DNA of 37,363 nt from Butyrivibrio sp. (GTDB lineage: Bacteria; Bacillota_A; Clostridia; Lachnospirales; Lachnospiraceae): assembly GCA_017996845.1 (NCBI GenBank), contig JAGOGF010000013.1, positions 1 to 37,363 of the forward strand. Direction: 5' to 3'. Shown here one piece after another: positions 16,701-25,539 of this stretch. The notes beneath the pieces are model-generated. The model did no database searches, was not told the origin of the DNA, and was given only the letters and a program-made list of their open reading frames with translations. How positions within the stretch are numbered: position 1 is the stretch's first letter; each line of letters begins with the position of its first letter. The position numbers and the translations under genes were made by a program.

Positions 16701-17369
16701 ATGTATAATCTTGTTGAACTGAAAGGGATGGTTTTAAAACATGCCCCGGTGGGAGAATATGACTGGGTAGTTACAATCCTGACGCTGGAACGGGGTAAGA
16801 TAACTGCATTTGCTCGAGGCGCCAGAAAACCAAACAGTCATCTTGCAGGTGCAGTGGAGCCGTTTTGTTTTGGGACATTTAAAATGTTTGAGGGAAGAAC
16901 GGCCTATAATATTGCGGAAGTTGATATTCTGAATTATTTTGAAGGTTTTCGCAGAAATCTGGAAGCTGTCTGTTACGGAACTTTTTTTCTGGAACTGGCA
17001 GATTACTATACAAGAGAGAACAATGACGAAACAGAACTGCTGGGATTGTTATATTTATCGTTGCGTGCCCTGGAAAAAGAGAATCTTCCAAACAGTCTGG
17101 TTCGTTGCATTTATGAGATTCGTTCACTGGCAATTAATGGAGAATTTCCGGGAATGCCCAATGACCGGATATGGAACGAAACGACAGCATACACCATTGA
17201 TTTTATTATTCAGACACAACAGGAGAAATTATATACGTTCTGTGTGAGTAAACAAATTCTGGAAGAACTTTGTGATATTACCGAAATCTACCGAAGAAGA
17301 TTTATTGACAGACCAATGAAAAGTCTGGAGATGCTTCGCGTATTTGAAGCAGGTGTTGAAAAACCATAA
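16701..17369 (+). CDS. recO: DNA repair protein RecO (short form)
   Basis: RecO anneals single strands and helps load RecA with RecR in gap repair. The N-terminal OB fold is clear (VELKGMVLKHAPVGEYDWVVTILTLERGKITAFARGARKPNSHLAG shared in parts with the family), and the helical part follows. At 222 residues it is shorter than many homologues. The region that often carries a four-cysteine zinc knuckle lacks it and reads EFPGMPNDRIW. AGGAG at 16687-16691 supports the ATG. A terminator lies just upstream and a candidate promoter for the next gene overlaps its 3' end. Confidence 0.88.
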   Translation: MYNLVELKGMVLKHAPVGEYDWVVTILTLERGKITAFARGARKPNSHLAGAVEPFCFGTFKMFEGRTAYNIAEVDILNYFEGFRRNLEAVCYGTFFLELADYYTRENNDETELLGLLYLSLRALEKENLPNSLVRCIYEIRSLAINGEFPGMPNDRIWNETTAYTIDFIIQTQQEKLYTFCVSKQILEELCDITEIYRRRFIDRPMKSLEMLRVFEAGVEKP

Positions 17370-17384
17370 TAAGTCGGATATAAT
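17356..17384 (+). promoter_or_regulatory. Promoter for the lipoprotein-glyS unit, overlapping the recO end
   Basis: TTGAAA (17356-17361) and TATAAT (17379-17384) have a 17-bp spacer; the -10 box is perfect. The predicted start near 17391 falls immediately before the inverted repeat at 17393-17433. Confidence 0.65.
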
Positions 17385-17392
17385 AACTTTGT

Positions 17393-17433
17393 TTCTGCGC
17401 ACAAAAAGAGTGTGCTTATCAGGATGCGCAGAA
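17393..17433 (+). other. Hairpin in the 5' leader of the lipoprotein gene
   Basis: TTCTGCGCA (17393-17401) and TGCGCAGAA (17425-17433) form a perfect 9-bp stem. A competing smaller stem GCACA/TGTGC lies near the 5' arm. The 3' arm abuts the GGGG of the ribosome binding site (17434-17437). The RNA would start almost exactly at the 5' arm. Confidence 0.6.
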
Positions 17434-17444
17434 GGGGCGGAGAA

Positions 17445-18053
17445 ATGAGAAAGGTCAGTTGGAAAAGTATAAAAATCACGGGGGCGGTTTTCCTTTCGAT
17501 AATCGTTCTGTCAGGATGCGGCTCCTATAATGCTGCCAGATCAAAGGTTACAACGATTGCGGTAAATCGGGGCGGAGTGGTTGTAAATGCAATTGTGGAG
17601 GATTTTTCAAAGTCCTATTATGATGTGGCAGAACTAAAAAAGACAGTTACCGCTGAGATAAATTCTTATAACAGTGCAAAGGGAGATGACCTGATTAAAC
17701 TGAAAAAGCTTGCACAGGATGATAGCCAAGTCAGGGTGGTTATGACTTTTCATTCGGCAGAGGATTTTGCTGACTTTAATCAGGAAACTTTTTTTTATGG
17801 TACGGTGGAATCTGCGAAAGAAGGCGGAATTGACATACCGAAAAATCTTTGCGATGCAGATGGGAAAACAGTACAGTTATCTACTGTTGAGAACTATGCA
17901 AAAAAGCATATGATCGTTACTGCAGATAAATCACAGATTATTACCCCTTACCCGATCGTATATGTTTCGGCGGGCGTGAAACTGATCAGTGAAACACAGG
18001 CAGATCTTTCAGCAGCAAAGGATGAGACTGTATATCTTTTACTGGAGAAATAA
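17445..18053 (+). CDS. Lipoprotein of unknown function
   Basis: The 202 residues start with a basic region, a hydrophobic core and the lipobox VLSGC, so the mature protein is probably anchored outside the membrane. I recognise no characterised domain in the rest, which is predicted soluble and contains VNRGGVVVNAIVEDFSKSYY and a C-terminal VSAGVKLISE stretch. The ATG at 17445 is preferred over upstream in-frame ATGs at 17412 and 17424. GGGG lies at good distance from it, and only this start puts the signal peptide at the N-terminus. It has its own promoter and is followed after 31 nt by glyS, so it may share the glyS transcript. Confidence 0.72.
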   Translation: MRKVSWKSIKITGAVFLSIIVLSGCGSYNAARSKVTTIAVNRGGVVVNAIVEDFSKSYYDVAELKKTVTAEINSYNSAKGDDLIKLKKLAQDDSQVRVVMTFHSAEDFADFNQETFFYGTVESAKEGGIDIPKNLCDADGKTVQLSTVENYAKKHMIVTADKSQIITPYPIVYVSAGVKLISETQADLSAAKDETVYLLLEK

Positions 18054-18084
18054 ATAGTACATACAATTTGATCGGAGGAGAATT

Positions 18085-19482
18085 ATGGAAAAATCAGCTA
18101 AGACAATGGATAAAATTATTGCACTTGCAAAGAATCGCGGATTTATTTATCCGGGTTCTGAAATCTATGGTGGTCTTGCGAATACCTGGGACTATGGAAA
18201 TCTTGGAGTGGAACTGAAAAATAATGTCAAAAAGGCATGGTGGCAGAAGTTTGTCCAGGAGAGTCCTTATAACGTAGGGGTAGATTGTGCGATTCTGATG
18301 AACCCACAGACCTGGATTGCCAGCGGACATCTTTCCAGTTTTTCTGATCCTCTGATGGACTGCAAGGAGTGTCATGAAAGATTTCGTGCAGATAAAATCA
18401 TTGAGGATTTTGCACAGGCCAACGGAATAGAACTGGACGGATCCGTAGATGCATGGAGTCAGGAACAGATGAAGAATTTCATTGAAGAACACAATGTTCC
18501 CTGCCCGACCTGTGGTAAACACAATTTTACAGATATCCGTCAGTTTAATCTGATGTTCAAGACGTTTCAGGGGGTTACGGAAGATGCCAAAAACACAGTA
18601 TACCTCAGACCGGAAACGGCACAGGGTATTTTTGTCAATTTTAAAAATGTACAGCGTACTACCAGAAAGAAAATTCCTTTTGGTATAGGTCAGATCGGCA
18701 AATCATTCAGAAATGAAATTACGCCTGGTAATTTTACATTCAGAACGAGAGAGTTTGAGCAGATGGAAATGGAATTCTTCTGTGAACCTGATACAGATCT
18801 CGAATGGTTTTCCTATTGGAGAAAATTCTGTATTGAATGGCTGAAATCTCTTGGTATGCAGGAAGACGAAATGCGTGTCAGAGATCATGAACAGGAAGAA
18901 CTGTCATTTTATTCAAAAGCAACCTCAGATATTGAATTTATGTTCCCGTTTGGATGGGGAGAACTCTGGGGAATAGCAGATCGTACGAATTATGATTTGT
19001 CCAGACATCAGGAAGTATCAGGACAGGATCTGACATACTTTGATGATGTAAAGAATACCAGATATATTCCTTATGTAATTGAACCATCATTGGGAGCTGA
19101 TCGTGTCGTACTGGCGTTTTTATGCGGAGCTTATGATGAGGAAACAATTGGAGAAGGGGATGTGAGAACCGTCCTTCACCTGCATCCGGCACTGGCACCT
19201 GTAAAGATCGGTATTCTGCCGCTTTCCAAGAAACTCAATGAAGGTGCGGAGAAAATATATGCGCAGCTCAGTAAGAAATACAATTGTGATTTTGATGATC
19301 GCGGAAATATCGGCAAGCGTTACCGCCGCCAGGATGAGATCGGAACACCCTTCTGCATTACCTATGATTTTGATTCAGAGACAGACGGAAAAGTAACCGT
19401 TCGTTTCCGTGACAGCATGGAGCAGGAACGTATTGCGATTGATTCTCTGGATACCTATTTTGCTGATAAATTTACGTTCTGA
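18085..19482 (+). CDS. glyS: Glycyl-tRNA synthetase (homodimeric, class II)
   Basis: This enzyme charges tRNA-Gly. The 465 residues are of the single-chain alpha2 type, not the alpha/beta type. Residues at the start ([36 protein letters not shown]) are diagnostic. Class II motifs are seen in [41 protein letters not shown] and the late EPSLGADR. The C-terminal anticodon-binding domain begins near residue 370. An insertion with CKEC and CPTC (about 92-150) may bind zinc. AGGAG precedes the ATG. No T-box leader is present in the 31-nt gap upstream, unlike many Bacillota synthetase genes. Confidence 0.96.
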   Translation: MEKSAKTMDKIIALAKNRGFIYPGSEIYGGLANTWDYGNLGVELKNNVKKAWWQKFVQESPYNVGVDCAILMNPQTWIASGHLSSFSDPLMDCKECHERFRADKIIEDFAQANGIELDGSVDAWSQEQMKNFIEEHNVPCPTCGKHNFTDIRQFNLMFKTFQGVTEDAKNTVYLRPETAQGIFVNFKNVQRTTRKKIPFGIGQIGKSFRNEITPGNFTFRTREFEQMEMEFFCEPDTDLEWFSYWRKFCIEWLKSLGMQEDEMRVRDHEQEELSFYSKATSDIEFMFPFGWGELWGIADRTNYDLSRHQEVSGQDLTYFDDVKNTRYIPYVIEPSLGADRVVLAFLCGAYDEETIGEGDVRTVLHLHPALAPVKIGILPLSKKLNEGAEKIYAQLSKKYNCDFDDRGNIGKRYRRQDEIGTPFCITYDFDSETDGKVTVRFRDSMEQERIAIDSLDTYFADKFTF

Positions 19483-19510
19483 TTATTGTACCTGAAAAAA
19501 ATAGAAAATC

Positions 19511-19537
19511 ATGCGGCATTCGACTTGACTGCCGCAT
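19511..19537 (+). other. Hairpin in the glyS-alaS gap
   Basis: ATGCGGCA (19511-19518) and TGCCGCAT (19530-19537) pair perfectly over 8 bp with an 11-nt loop. No T-tract follows, so this is probably not a terminator. It lies 20 nt before the alaS start and could affect alaS translation or message processing. Confidence 0.55.
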
Positions 19538-19557
19538 TGTAAAAGAAGAGGCCAAGC

Positions 19558-22221
19558 ATGAAAAAATACAGTGTCAATGAGTTAAGACAGATGTATCTGA
19601 GCTTTTTTGAAAGCAAGGGACACCTTCGTATGAATAGTTTTTCACTGGTACCGCATAACGATAACAGTTTATTGATTATCAATTCCGGGATGGCGCCATT
19701 GAAACCATATTTTACAGGACAGGAGATTCCGCCGAGGCGCAGAGTAACCACCTGCCAGAAATGTATTCGTACCGGAGATATTGAAAATGTCGGAAAAACT
19801 GCCAGGCATGGTACTTTTTTTGAAATGCTTGGCAATTTCTCCTTTGGGGATTATTTTAAGGATGAAGCAATTCCGTGGGCATGGGAATTTCTGACAGAAG
19901 TTGTAGGCCTTGACCCGAACAGATTATATCCGTCTGTTTATGTGGAGGATCAGGCAGCCTTTGATCTTTGGCATGACAAAATGGGTATTGCAGAGGATCG
20001 TATTTTTAAATTTGGTAAGGAAGATAATTTCTGGGAGCATGGTTCCGGCCCCTGTGGTCCGTGTACGGAAATTTATTATGACCGTGGTGAGAAATATGGC
20101 TGTGATAAACCTGACTGTACAGTAGGCTGTGATTGCGATCGTTATATGGAAATCTGGAATGTTGTTTTTTCACAGTTTAATAACGATGGACATGGCAATT
20201 ATACGGATCTGGTACAGAAAAACATTGATACGGGAATGGGACTGGAACGTCTTGCAATTGCAGTACAGGATGTTGAGACTATTTTTGATATCGATACAAT
20301 GCAGGCACTGCGCGATAAGGTGTGCAGTATTGCTAAAAAAGAATATCAGAAAAGTGATCAGGATGATGTATCAATCAGAGTAATTGTTGATCACATCCGC
20401 TCTGCAACATTTATGATTTCGGATGGTATCATGCCGTCTAATGAGGGAAGAGGGTATGTACTGCGCCGTATTATCCGACGTGCAGACAGACATGGCAGAC
20501 TGCTTGGTATTGAAGGGGGATTCCTTACAAGACTTGCAGACGCTGTAATTGAAGGAAGCAGAGATGGATATCCGGAACTTGCTGAAAAAAGAGATTTTAT
20601 TGTCAGTGTGATCGATCAGGAAGAAAGCAAATTTGAAAAAACGATTGATCAGGGACTTGAAATTCTTTCTCAGCTGGAACAGAAGCTGGAAAATAACGGT
20701 GAAAAAATGCTGTCCGGTGAGGATGCATTTAAGCTGTATGACACCTATGGATTCCCGCTTGACCTGACAAAAGAAATTCTGGAAGAAAAAAATATTTCCG
20801 TGGATGAAACGTCCTTCAATGCTGCAATGAAGAAACAAAAGGATACGGCGCGTAAAGCACGTAAAACAACAAATTATATGGGCGCCGATGCAACAATTTA
20901 TGAGCAGATGGATGCTGCAGTGAATTCTGCATATATCGGATATGACAAAACGGTTGATGATGCAAAAATAGTTGCAATGGCGCAGCTTTATGGGTCAGAA
21001 GAGGATGCACAGGACGAGATAACCGAGGCACTGACGGATGGAATGACAGGCGCAATCATTACAGATCAGACACCTTTTTATGGAACAATGGGCGGACAGA
21101 TCGGAGACATGGGAATCATTGAAACTGCTACAGGCAGATTTGAAGTGAAGGATACCCTGCATGTTGCAGGATCCAAGATTGCACATGTCGGGATTGTTAC
21201 AAAAGGAATGTTCTGTACCGGTGATCAGGTGACAATGCGTGTTGATACAGACAATCATATGAAAATCTGCAGAAATCACAGTGCGACACATTTGCTGCAG
21301 AAAGCACTTCGCGAGGTTCTGGGAACACATGTTGAGCAGGCAGGTTCCTATCAGGATGCAGGAAGAACACGTTTTGATTTCAGCCATTTCAAGCCGATGA
21401 CAGCAGAGGAAATTGAAAAGGTTGAAGATATTGTAAATGAAAAGATCAGTGAGGGTCTTTTAGTTACCACAGATGTCATGAGCCTGGATGAGGCAAAAAA
21501 GACAGGTGCGATGGCATTGTTTGGAGAAAAATATGGTGAAAGTGTCCGCGTTGTCAAAATGGGAGATTTTTCGACAGAACTTTGTGGCGGTACACATGTT
21601 TCAAACACCAGTCAGATCGGGCAGTTTAAGATACTTTCTGAAAGTGGTGTTGCTGCAGGGGTCAGAAGAATTGAAGCTTTGACTGGCAGTAACGTGAGAC
21701 TGTATTATGCACAGTTGGAAACAGAAATGAAGGAAGCAGCAGCACTCTTGAAAACAACACCTTCTGATTTGACCGAGCATATCAGAAAAATGCAGGAAGA
21801 ATTAAAAACCATCAGAAGTGAAAATGAATCTTTAAAGAGCAGTGCAGCCAAAGAGGCACTTGGCGATGTAATGGACAGAGTGCAGGAAATAAAAGGCGTT
21901 AAGCTTCTTGCTGCATGCATGAAAGATGTCGATATGAACGCTCTGCGTGAACTGGGAGATCAGATGAAGGAAAAACTGGGAGATGGAGTGGTTGTCCTTA
22001 TTTCTGAATCTGAGGGGAAAGTAAGCTTGATTGCAATGGCAACAGATGCAGCAATAAACAAGGGCGCACATGCAGGCAATCTGGTCAAGGCAATTGCACC
22101 GATTGTTGGCGGCGGCGGCGGCGGAAGGCCGAATATGGCGCAGGCAGGTGGTAAGAATCCTGCAGGAATTGAAACCGCAATTCTGGAAGCAGCAAAAACA
22201 CTTGAAAGCCAGCTTGTCTAA
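19558..22221 (+). CDS. alaS: Alanyl-tRNA synthetase
   Basis: This enzyme charges tRNA-Ala and edits mischarged Ser and Gly. The 887 residues are full length. The N-terminal class II core (MKKYSVNELRQMYLSFFESKGH, LINSGMAPLKPYFTG-like, FEMLGNFSFGDYFK, GCDCDRYMEIWNVVF) is followed by the editing domain with zinc-type ligands His574, His578 (HSATHLLQKAL), Cys676 and His680 (CGGTH). The C-Ala/DHHA1 domain has a Gly-rich run (GGGGGGRPNMAQAGG). GAAGAGG precedes the ATG. It follows glyS after 75 nt with a hairpin between, so co-transcription is likely. No T-box motif was found. Confidence 0.97.
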   Translation: MKKYSVNELRQMYLSFFESKGHLRMNSFSLVPHNDNSLLIINSGMAPLKPYFTGQEIPPRRRVTTCQKCIRTGDIENVGKTARHGTFFEMLGNFSFGDYFKDEAIPWAWEFLTEVVGLDPNRLYPSVYVEDQAAFDLWHDKMGIAEDRIFKFGKEDNFWEHGSGPCGPCTEIYYDRGEKYGCDKPDCTVGCDCDRYMEIWNVVFSQFNNDGHGNYTDLVQKNIDTGMGLERLAIAVQDVETIFDIDTMQALRDKVCSIAKKEYQKSDQDDVSIRVIVDHIRSATFMISDGIMPSNEGRGYVLRRIIRRADRHGRLLGIEGGFLTRLADAVIEGSRDGYPELAEKRDFIVSVIDQEESKFEKTIDQGLEILSQLEQKLENNGEKMLSGEDAFKLYDTYGFPLDLTKEILEEKNISVDETSFNAAMKKQKDTARKARKTTNYMGADATIYEQMDAAVNSAYIGYDKTVDDAKIVAMAQLYGSEEDAQDEITEALTDGMTGAIITDQTPFYGTMGGQIGDMGIIETATGRFEVKDTLHVAGSKIAHVGIVTKGMFCTGDQVTMRVDTDNHMKICRNHSATHLLQKALREVLGTHVEQAGSYQDAGRTRFDFSHFKPMTAEEIEKVEDIVNEKISEGLLVTTDVMSLDEAKKTGAMALFGEKYGESVRVVKMGDFSTELCGGTHVSNTSQIGQFKILSESGVAAGVRRIEALTGSNVRLYYAQLETEMKEAAALLKTTPSDLTEHIRKMQEELKTIRSENESLKSSAAKEALGDVMDRVQEIKGVKLLAACMKDVDMNALRELGDQMKEKLGDGVVVLISESEGKVSLIAMATDAAINKGAHAGNLVKAIAPIVGGGGGGRPNMAQAGGKNPAGIETAILEAAKTLESQLV

Positions 22222-22260
22222 AAGAAAAGTTTTTCAGCTTCATTTTTTATTCTGAAATAC

Positions 22261-22288
22261 TTGACGAAACAGAATAGTATGGTATAAT
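22261..22288 (+). promoter_or_regulatory. Promoter of rpsU with extended -10
   Basis: TTGACG (22261-22266) and TATAAT (22283-22288) are separated by 16 bp. The -10 box is preceded by TGG, giving the extended form TGnTATAAT. The predicted start near 22295 leaves a leader of about 87 nt before rpsU. Confidence 0.75.
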
Positions 22289-22301
22289 ATGTGATGTTAT
22301 A

Positions 22302-22362
22302 TGGGTTGATGACTCATAAATAATAACAAATAACCCAATCAGTCAAGTGCTTGAAGGGACTG
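22302..22362 (+). other. Structured 5' leader of rpsU
   Basis: TGGGTT (22302-22307) can pair with AACCCA (22332-22337), and CAGTC (22340-22344) with GACTG (22358-22362). TGACT at 22310-22314 can alternatively pair with AGTCA at 22341-22345, which excludes the second stem. Ribosomal protein leaders often hold such switches, but autoregulation here is inference. Confidence 0.4.
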
Positions 22363-22381
22363 AAGGGAGGGTAAGAAGAAT

Positions 22382-22558
22382 ATGTCTACAGTAATCGTAA
22401 AAGATAGCGAAACTTTGGATAGCGCACTGCGCCGTTTTAAGAGAAGTTGTGCAAAAGCTGGAATTCAGCAGGAGATTCGTAAAAGAGAACATTACGAGAA
22501 ACCAAGTGTAAAACGTAAAAAGAAATCCGAAGCTGCAAGAAAACGTAAATATAATTGA
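22382..22558 (+). CDS. rpsU: 30S ribosomal protein S21
   Basis: This 58-residue basic protein begins [20 protein letters not shown] and continues with [20 protein letters not shown], typical of bacterial S21. It ends in a run of Lys and Arg. S21 sits on the small subunit platform and helps initiation. AGGGAGGG at 22364-22371 is the ribosome binding site. The gene has its own promoter and a good terminator, so it is a single-gene unit. It is short enough to be missed by length-filtered gene finding. Confidence 0.96.
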   Translation: MSTVIVKDSETLDSALRRFKRSCAKAGIQQEIRKREHYEKPSVKRKKKSEAARKRKYN

Positions 22559-22568
22559 TGCAAACGAG

Positions 22569-22610
22569 AAGTCCCTTGGTTTAGATATAAATCAGGGACT
22601 TTTCTTTTTT
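22569..22610 (+). terminator. Intrinsic terminator after rpsU
   Basis: AAGTCCCT (22569-22576) and AGGGACTT (22594-22601) form the stem base. GGTTT/AAATC extend it inward beyond an internal loop. The tract TTCTTTTTT follows. Confidence 0.88.
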
Positions 22611-22644
22611 CTGATATTTTTTGGTCTGTCTGGGAGGAAGGTAT

Positions 22645-23247
22645 ATGTGGTCAAGAGAACTGTTCGGAACAGATGTTTACCATATTGTTTCAGCATTTAT
22701 TATATATAGTGTTTTGGGTTGGGGAGTAGAATCACTTTATATGTCTTTTTGCAATAGAAAAATTACAAACAGAGGCTTTGGAAAAGGACCTTTTTGTCCC
22801 ATCTATGGATTTGGAGGTGTTATGGGATACATGATACTGCATCCTCTTTCCGGAAGTCTTTTTCGCCTTTATTTTGCAGGAGCGATTCTTGCAACGGGAT
22901 TTGAGTTTCTGGTTGGCATTATGATGAAACGAGCATTTGGAGAGATCTGGTGGGATTATAACGATAAAAAAATGAATTATAAAGGAATAATATGTCTGGA
23001 AAGTACAATTGCATGGGGCTTTTATGCTGTATTTATTATCCGCGTACTCAATGGAAGTGTAAATCATTTTATTAATACATGGAGTATGAGAACAGGCGTT
23101 TTAATCTGTCAGATGATTATTCTGCTTGTTGTAATAGATTATGCGATTCAGCTCAGTATCATTTTTCGAAAATCTGGTATGAGCCTTCGGACGGAAAAGA
23201 AAAAGATTATAATGAAATGTAAAGATTTTCGGGCCAGATGGCTCTGA
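22645..23247 (+). CDS. CmpB-like putative ABC transporter permease family membrane protein
   Basis: The 200 residues resemble the family labelled putative ABC-transporter type IV (CmpB-like). The matching segments are FIIYSVLGWGVESLYMSFCNRKITNRGFGKGPFCPIYGFGG in parts, FEFLVGIMMKRAFGEIWWDY and YKGIICLESTIAWG. About five hydrophobic segments are visible. No ATPase or binding-protein gene is adjacent, so the transporter label is weak and the true function is unknown. The ATG at 22645 is chosen over a TTG at 22621 because GGGAGGAAGG lies just before it. A metallophosphoesterase follows after 32 nt. No convincing promoter was seen between the rpsU terminator and this start. Confidence 0.78.
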   Translation: MWSRELFGTDVYHIVSAFIIYSVLGWGVESLYMSFCNRKITNRGFGKGPFCPIYGFGGVMGYMILHPLSGSLFRLYFAGAILATGFEFLVGIMMKRAFGEIWWDYNDKKMNYKGIICLESTIAWGFYAVFIIRVLNGSVNHFINTWSMRTGVLICQMIILLVVIDYAIQLSIIFRKSGMSLRTEKKKIIMKCKDFRARWL

Positions 23248-23279
23248 TATGATAACAATCCGCCATATGGGAGAAATAC

Positions 23280-24152
23280 ATGCAGACAGTTGGAACGGTA
23301 CTTGTCACAGCAATTATTGTTTTGTTCATAGGAATTATCTGGCATGATATGCACCACTTTGTGATAAGAACATATGAACTTAATTCGCAAAAACTGCAGC
23401 ATGATCTCAGAATCTGTCTTTTAAGTGATTTGCATGGTAAAGATTATGGACACAGTAATCAGGCTTTGCTTGCAGCAATCGATAAGGCTGGTCCGGAGAT
23501 GATACTCGTTGCCGGCGACATGATAACTTTTGGCCAAAAGGACAGGAGTGGATATGACAATGCAATAAATCTTTTGACGGCTTTATCCAGGAAATATCCG
23601 GTCTATCTTAGTAATGGCAATCATGAATACAAATTAGATGAATATGCTGAGAATATAGGAAATTTCTATTCGCAGTATGCAGATAAACTGGAAGCGGCAG
23701 GTGTCAGGATACTGCGCAATGAATCGGTTGCTGTTCCGGATCTGAATATTTGTATTTCCGGCCTTGAAATGGATCCTTATTATTATCGCCGTTTTTATAA
23801 GCATAAAATGATGGAAAACTATCTTACGGATACGATTGGACGAACTTCAAAGGATATTTTTCAGATATTAATTGCACATAATCCAATGTATTTTGAAGAG
23901 TATGCAGCATGGGGAGCGGATCTTACTGTTTCCGGGCATGTGCATGGCGGAATCATAAGACTTCCTTTTTTGGGAGGCGTGATATCTCCGGCGCTGATCC
24001 TTTTTCCAAAATATGATGGTGGAAAGTATGATATAGCGGATAAAACGTTGATACTCAGCCGTGGACTGGGAACACATTCGATTCCTGTCAGGATGTTTAA
24101 TCCCGGTGAAATGGTACTGATTGATCTGAAAAAAAGAAGTGAAACAGTATGA
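23280..24152 (+). CDS. Membrane-anchored metallophosphoesterase (YkuE-like)
   Basis: The 290 residues start with a membrane segment (about 4-22). A calcineurin-type phosphoesterase domain follows with all metal-binding motifs: DLH (Asp50, His52), GD (79-80), GNHE (113-116), His200 in IAHNP and GHVHGG (219-224). The family hydrolyses phosphate esters with two metals; relatives include UDP-diacylglucosamine hydrolases and YkuE of Bacillus. With the N-terminal anchor, a membrane or lipid phosphoester substrate is plausible but unproven. GGGAGA precedes the ATG. It lies 44 nt upstream of scpA. Confidence 0.88.
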   Translation: MQTVGTVLVTAIIVLFIGIIWHDMHHFVIRTYELNSQKLQHDLRICLLSDLHGKDYGHSNQALLAAIDKAGPEMILVAGDMITFGQKDRSGYDNAINLLTALSRKYPVYLSNGNHEYKLDEYAENIGNFYSQYADKLEAAGVRILRNESVAVPDLNICISGLEMDPYYYRRFYKHKMMENYLTDTIGRTSKDIFQILIAHNPMYFEEYAAWGADLTVSGHVHGGIIRLPFLGGVISPALILFPKYDGGKYDIADKTLILSRGLGTHSIPVRMFNPGEMVLIDLKKRSETV

Positions 24153-24196
24153 AATAGATTTCTCAAAAAAAGACAGAAGATTGGGAATGGTATACT

Positions 24197-24952
24197 ATGG
24201 CATTGGAAGTAAAATTGCAGGTGTTTGAAGGCCCATTGGATCTTTTACTGCATCTGATCGATAAAAATAAAGTTGAGATTTATGATATTCCGATTGTGAC
24301 AATTACGGAACAGTATATGGAATATATCCGGCATATGCAGCATGATGATATGGAAGTTACCAGTGAGTTTCTTGTCATGGCAGCAACACTTATCGATATC
24401 AAATGCAGAATGCTTCTTCCGAAAGAAGTGAATGAAGAAGGTGAAGAAGAGGATCCACGTGCCGAGCTTGTTGAAAAGCTGTTGGAATATAAGATGTATA
24501 AATTTATGTCATATGAGCTGCGGGACAGACAGGTCAATGCTGACCTGTTTTTTTACAGGAAAAAGGAGATTCCTGCTGAGATTCAGGAATATGAAGCACC
24601 AATTGATTATCAGGCTCTGATTGGATCCAATAATCTTACAGCGCTGAATGAAATTTTTCAGCAGCTTTTAAAACGCCAGGAAGATAGGATTGATCCTGTG
24701 CGAAGTAAATTTGGAAAAATTGAAAAAGAAGAAATAGATATGGATCAAAAAACGCTATATGTAAAGGATTATATACAGAATCATCCCATATTCAGCTTTC
24801 GCGAGCTTTTAGAAAAACAACACAGCAAAAGTGAAATTATTGTCACGTTTTTGGTCATATTGGAAGCAATGAAGATAGGAGACATCCTGATTGAACAGCA
24901 GGAAGCATTTGGCGATATTACGATAAAGGCAAGGAGCACAGTCAATGAATAG
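24197..24952 (+). CDS. scpA: Segregation and condensation protein A
   Basis: ScpA is the kleisin that bridges the Smc dimer for chromosome condensation and segregation. The 251 residues begin with the typical VKLQVFEGPLDLLLHLIDKNKVEIYDIPI, followed by TEQYMEYI and EFLVMAATLIDIKCRMLLP. An acidic linker (NEEGEEEDPRAELVEKLLEYK) leads to the C-terminal winged helix with IVTFLVILEAMKIG. Its last 8 bases overlap the scpB start, which fits coupled translation. The ribosome binding site (GGGAATGG) is weak. Confidence 0.95.
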   Translation: MALEVKLQVFEGPLDLLLHLIDKNKVEIYDIPIVTITEQYMEYIRHMQHDDMEVTSEFLVMAATLIDIKCRMLLPKEVNEEGEEEDPRAELVEKLLEYKMYKFMSYELRDRQVNADLFFYRKKEIPAEIQEYEAPIDYQALIGSNNLTALNEIFQQLLKRQEDRIDPVRSKFGKIEKEEIDMDQKTLYVKDYIQNHPIFSFRELLEKQHSKSEIIVTFLVILEAMKIGDILIEQQEAFGDITIKARSTVNE

Positions 24953-25514
24953 GGAAGAGGGAGCAGCAGCAATAGAAGCAATTCTTTTTACTATGGGAGA
25001 GTCAGTTGAGGTTGACAGGCTAGCAAAGGCTCTTGATGAAAGTGAACGTGAGATAAGAGATCAGATTACCTGCCTGAAAGAAAAATATCAGAACCTGGAT
25101 AGCGGAATCGGAATCATTGAAATGGAAGATGCGGTGCAATTATGTACCAAGAAGGAAATGTACGGCTATTTGATCAAAATTGCCAGTACGCCGAAAAGAA
25201 ATGTTCTTACGGAAGCTTTACTGGAAACATTGTCAATCGTAGCTTATAAACAGCCGGTGACTAAGCTGGAGGTGGAGCGGATCAGAGGAGTAAACAGCGA
25301 TCATGCGGTAAATCGCCTTGTTGAGTTTGGCCTCGTAACAGAACTGGGAAGGATGGATGCGCCGGGAAGACCCCTTTTGTTTGGTACAACACAGGAATTT
25401 CTGAGAAGTTTTGGTGTTCGGTCGTTGGAAGAACTTCCTTCTTTGGATGTGGTTAAGGTAGAAGAGTTTAAACAGGAAGCAGAAAAAGAAGCAGATGTAA
25501 AACTTGATATTTAA
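24945..25514 (+). CDS. scpB: Segregation and condensation protein B
   Basis: ScpB dimers bind ScpA and stabilise the Smc complex. The 189 residues contain the two winged-helix halves, with EGAAAIEAILFTMGE-like start, EALLETLSIVAYKQPVTKLEVERIRGVNSDHAVNRLVE and GLVTELGRMDAPGRPLLFGTTQEFLRSFGV, all typical. A short acidic tail rich in Glu follows. It overlaps scpA by 8 bases and uses an AGGCAAGGAG ribosome binding site inside scpA. The large hairpin at 25540-25604 ends this unit. Confidence 0.95.
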   Translation: MNREEGAAAIEAILFTMGESVEVDRLAKALDESEREIRDQITCLKEKYQNLDSGIGIIEMEDAVQLCTKKEMYGYLIKIASTPKRNVLTEALLETLSIVAYKQPVTKLEVERIRGVNSDHAVNRLVEFGLVTELGRMDAPGRPLLFGTTQEFLRSFGVRSLEELPSLDVVKVEEFKQEAEKEADVKLDI

Positions 25515-25539
25515 TTTTTTATCTGAAATGTAGAATTAT

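Noticed and set aside
18054..19557. T-box riboswitch expected before glyS or alaS
   Set aside because: The gaps are 31 and 75 nt, too short for a T-box, and no TGGNACCGCG-like antiterminator sequence is present.
22106..22124. GGC triplet repeat in alaS as an expanded tract
   Set aside because: It encodes the conserved glycine run of the AlaRS C-terminal domain and is expected.
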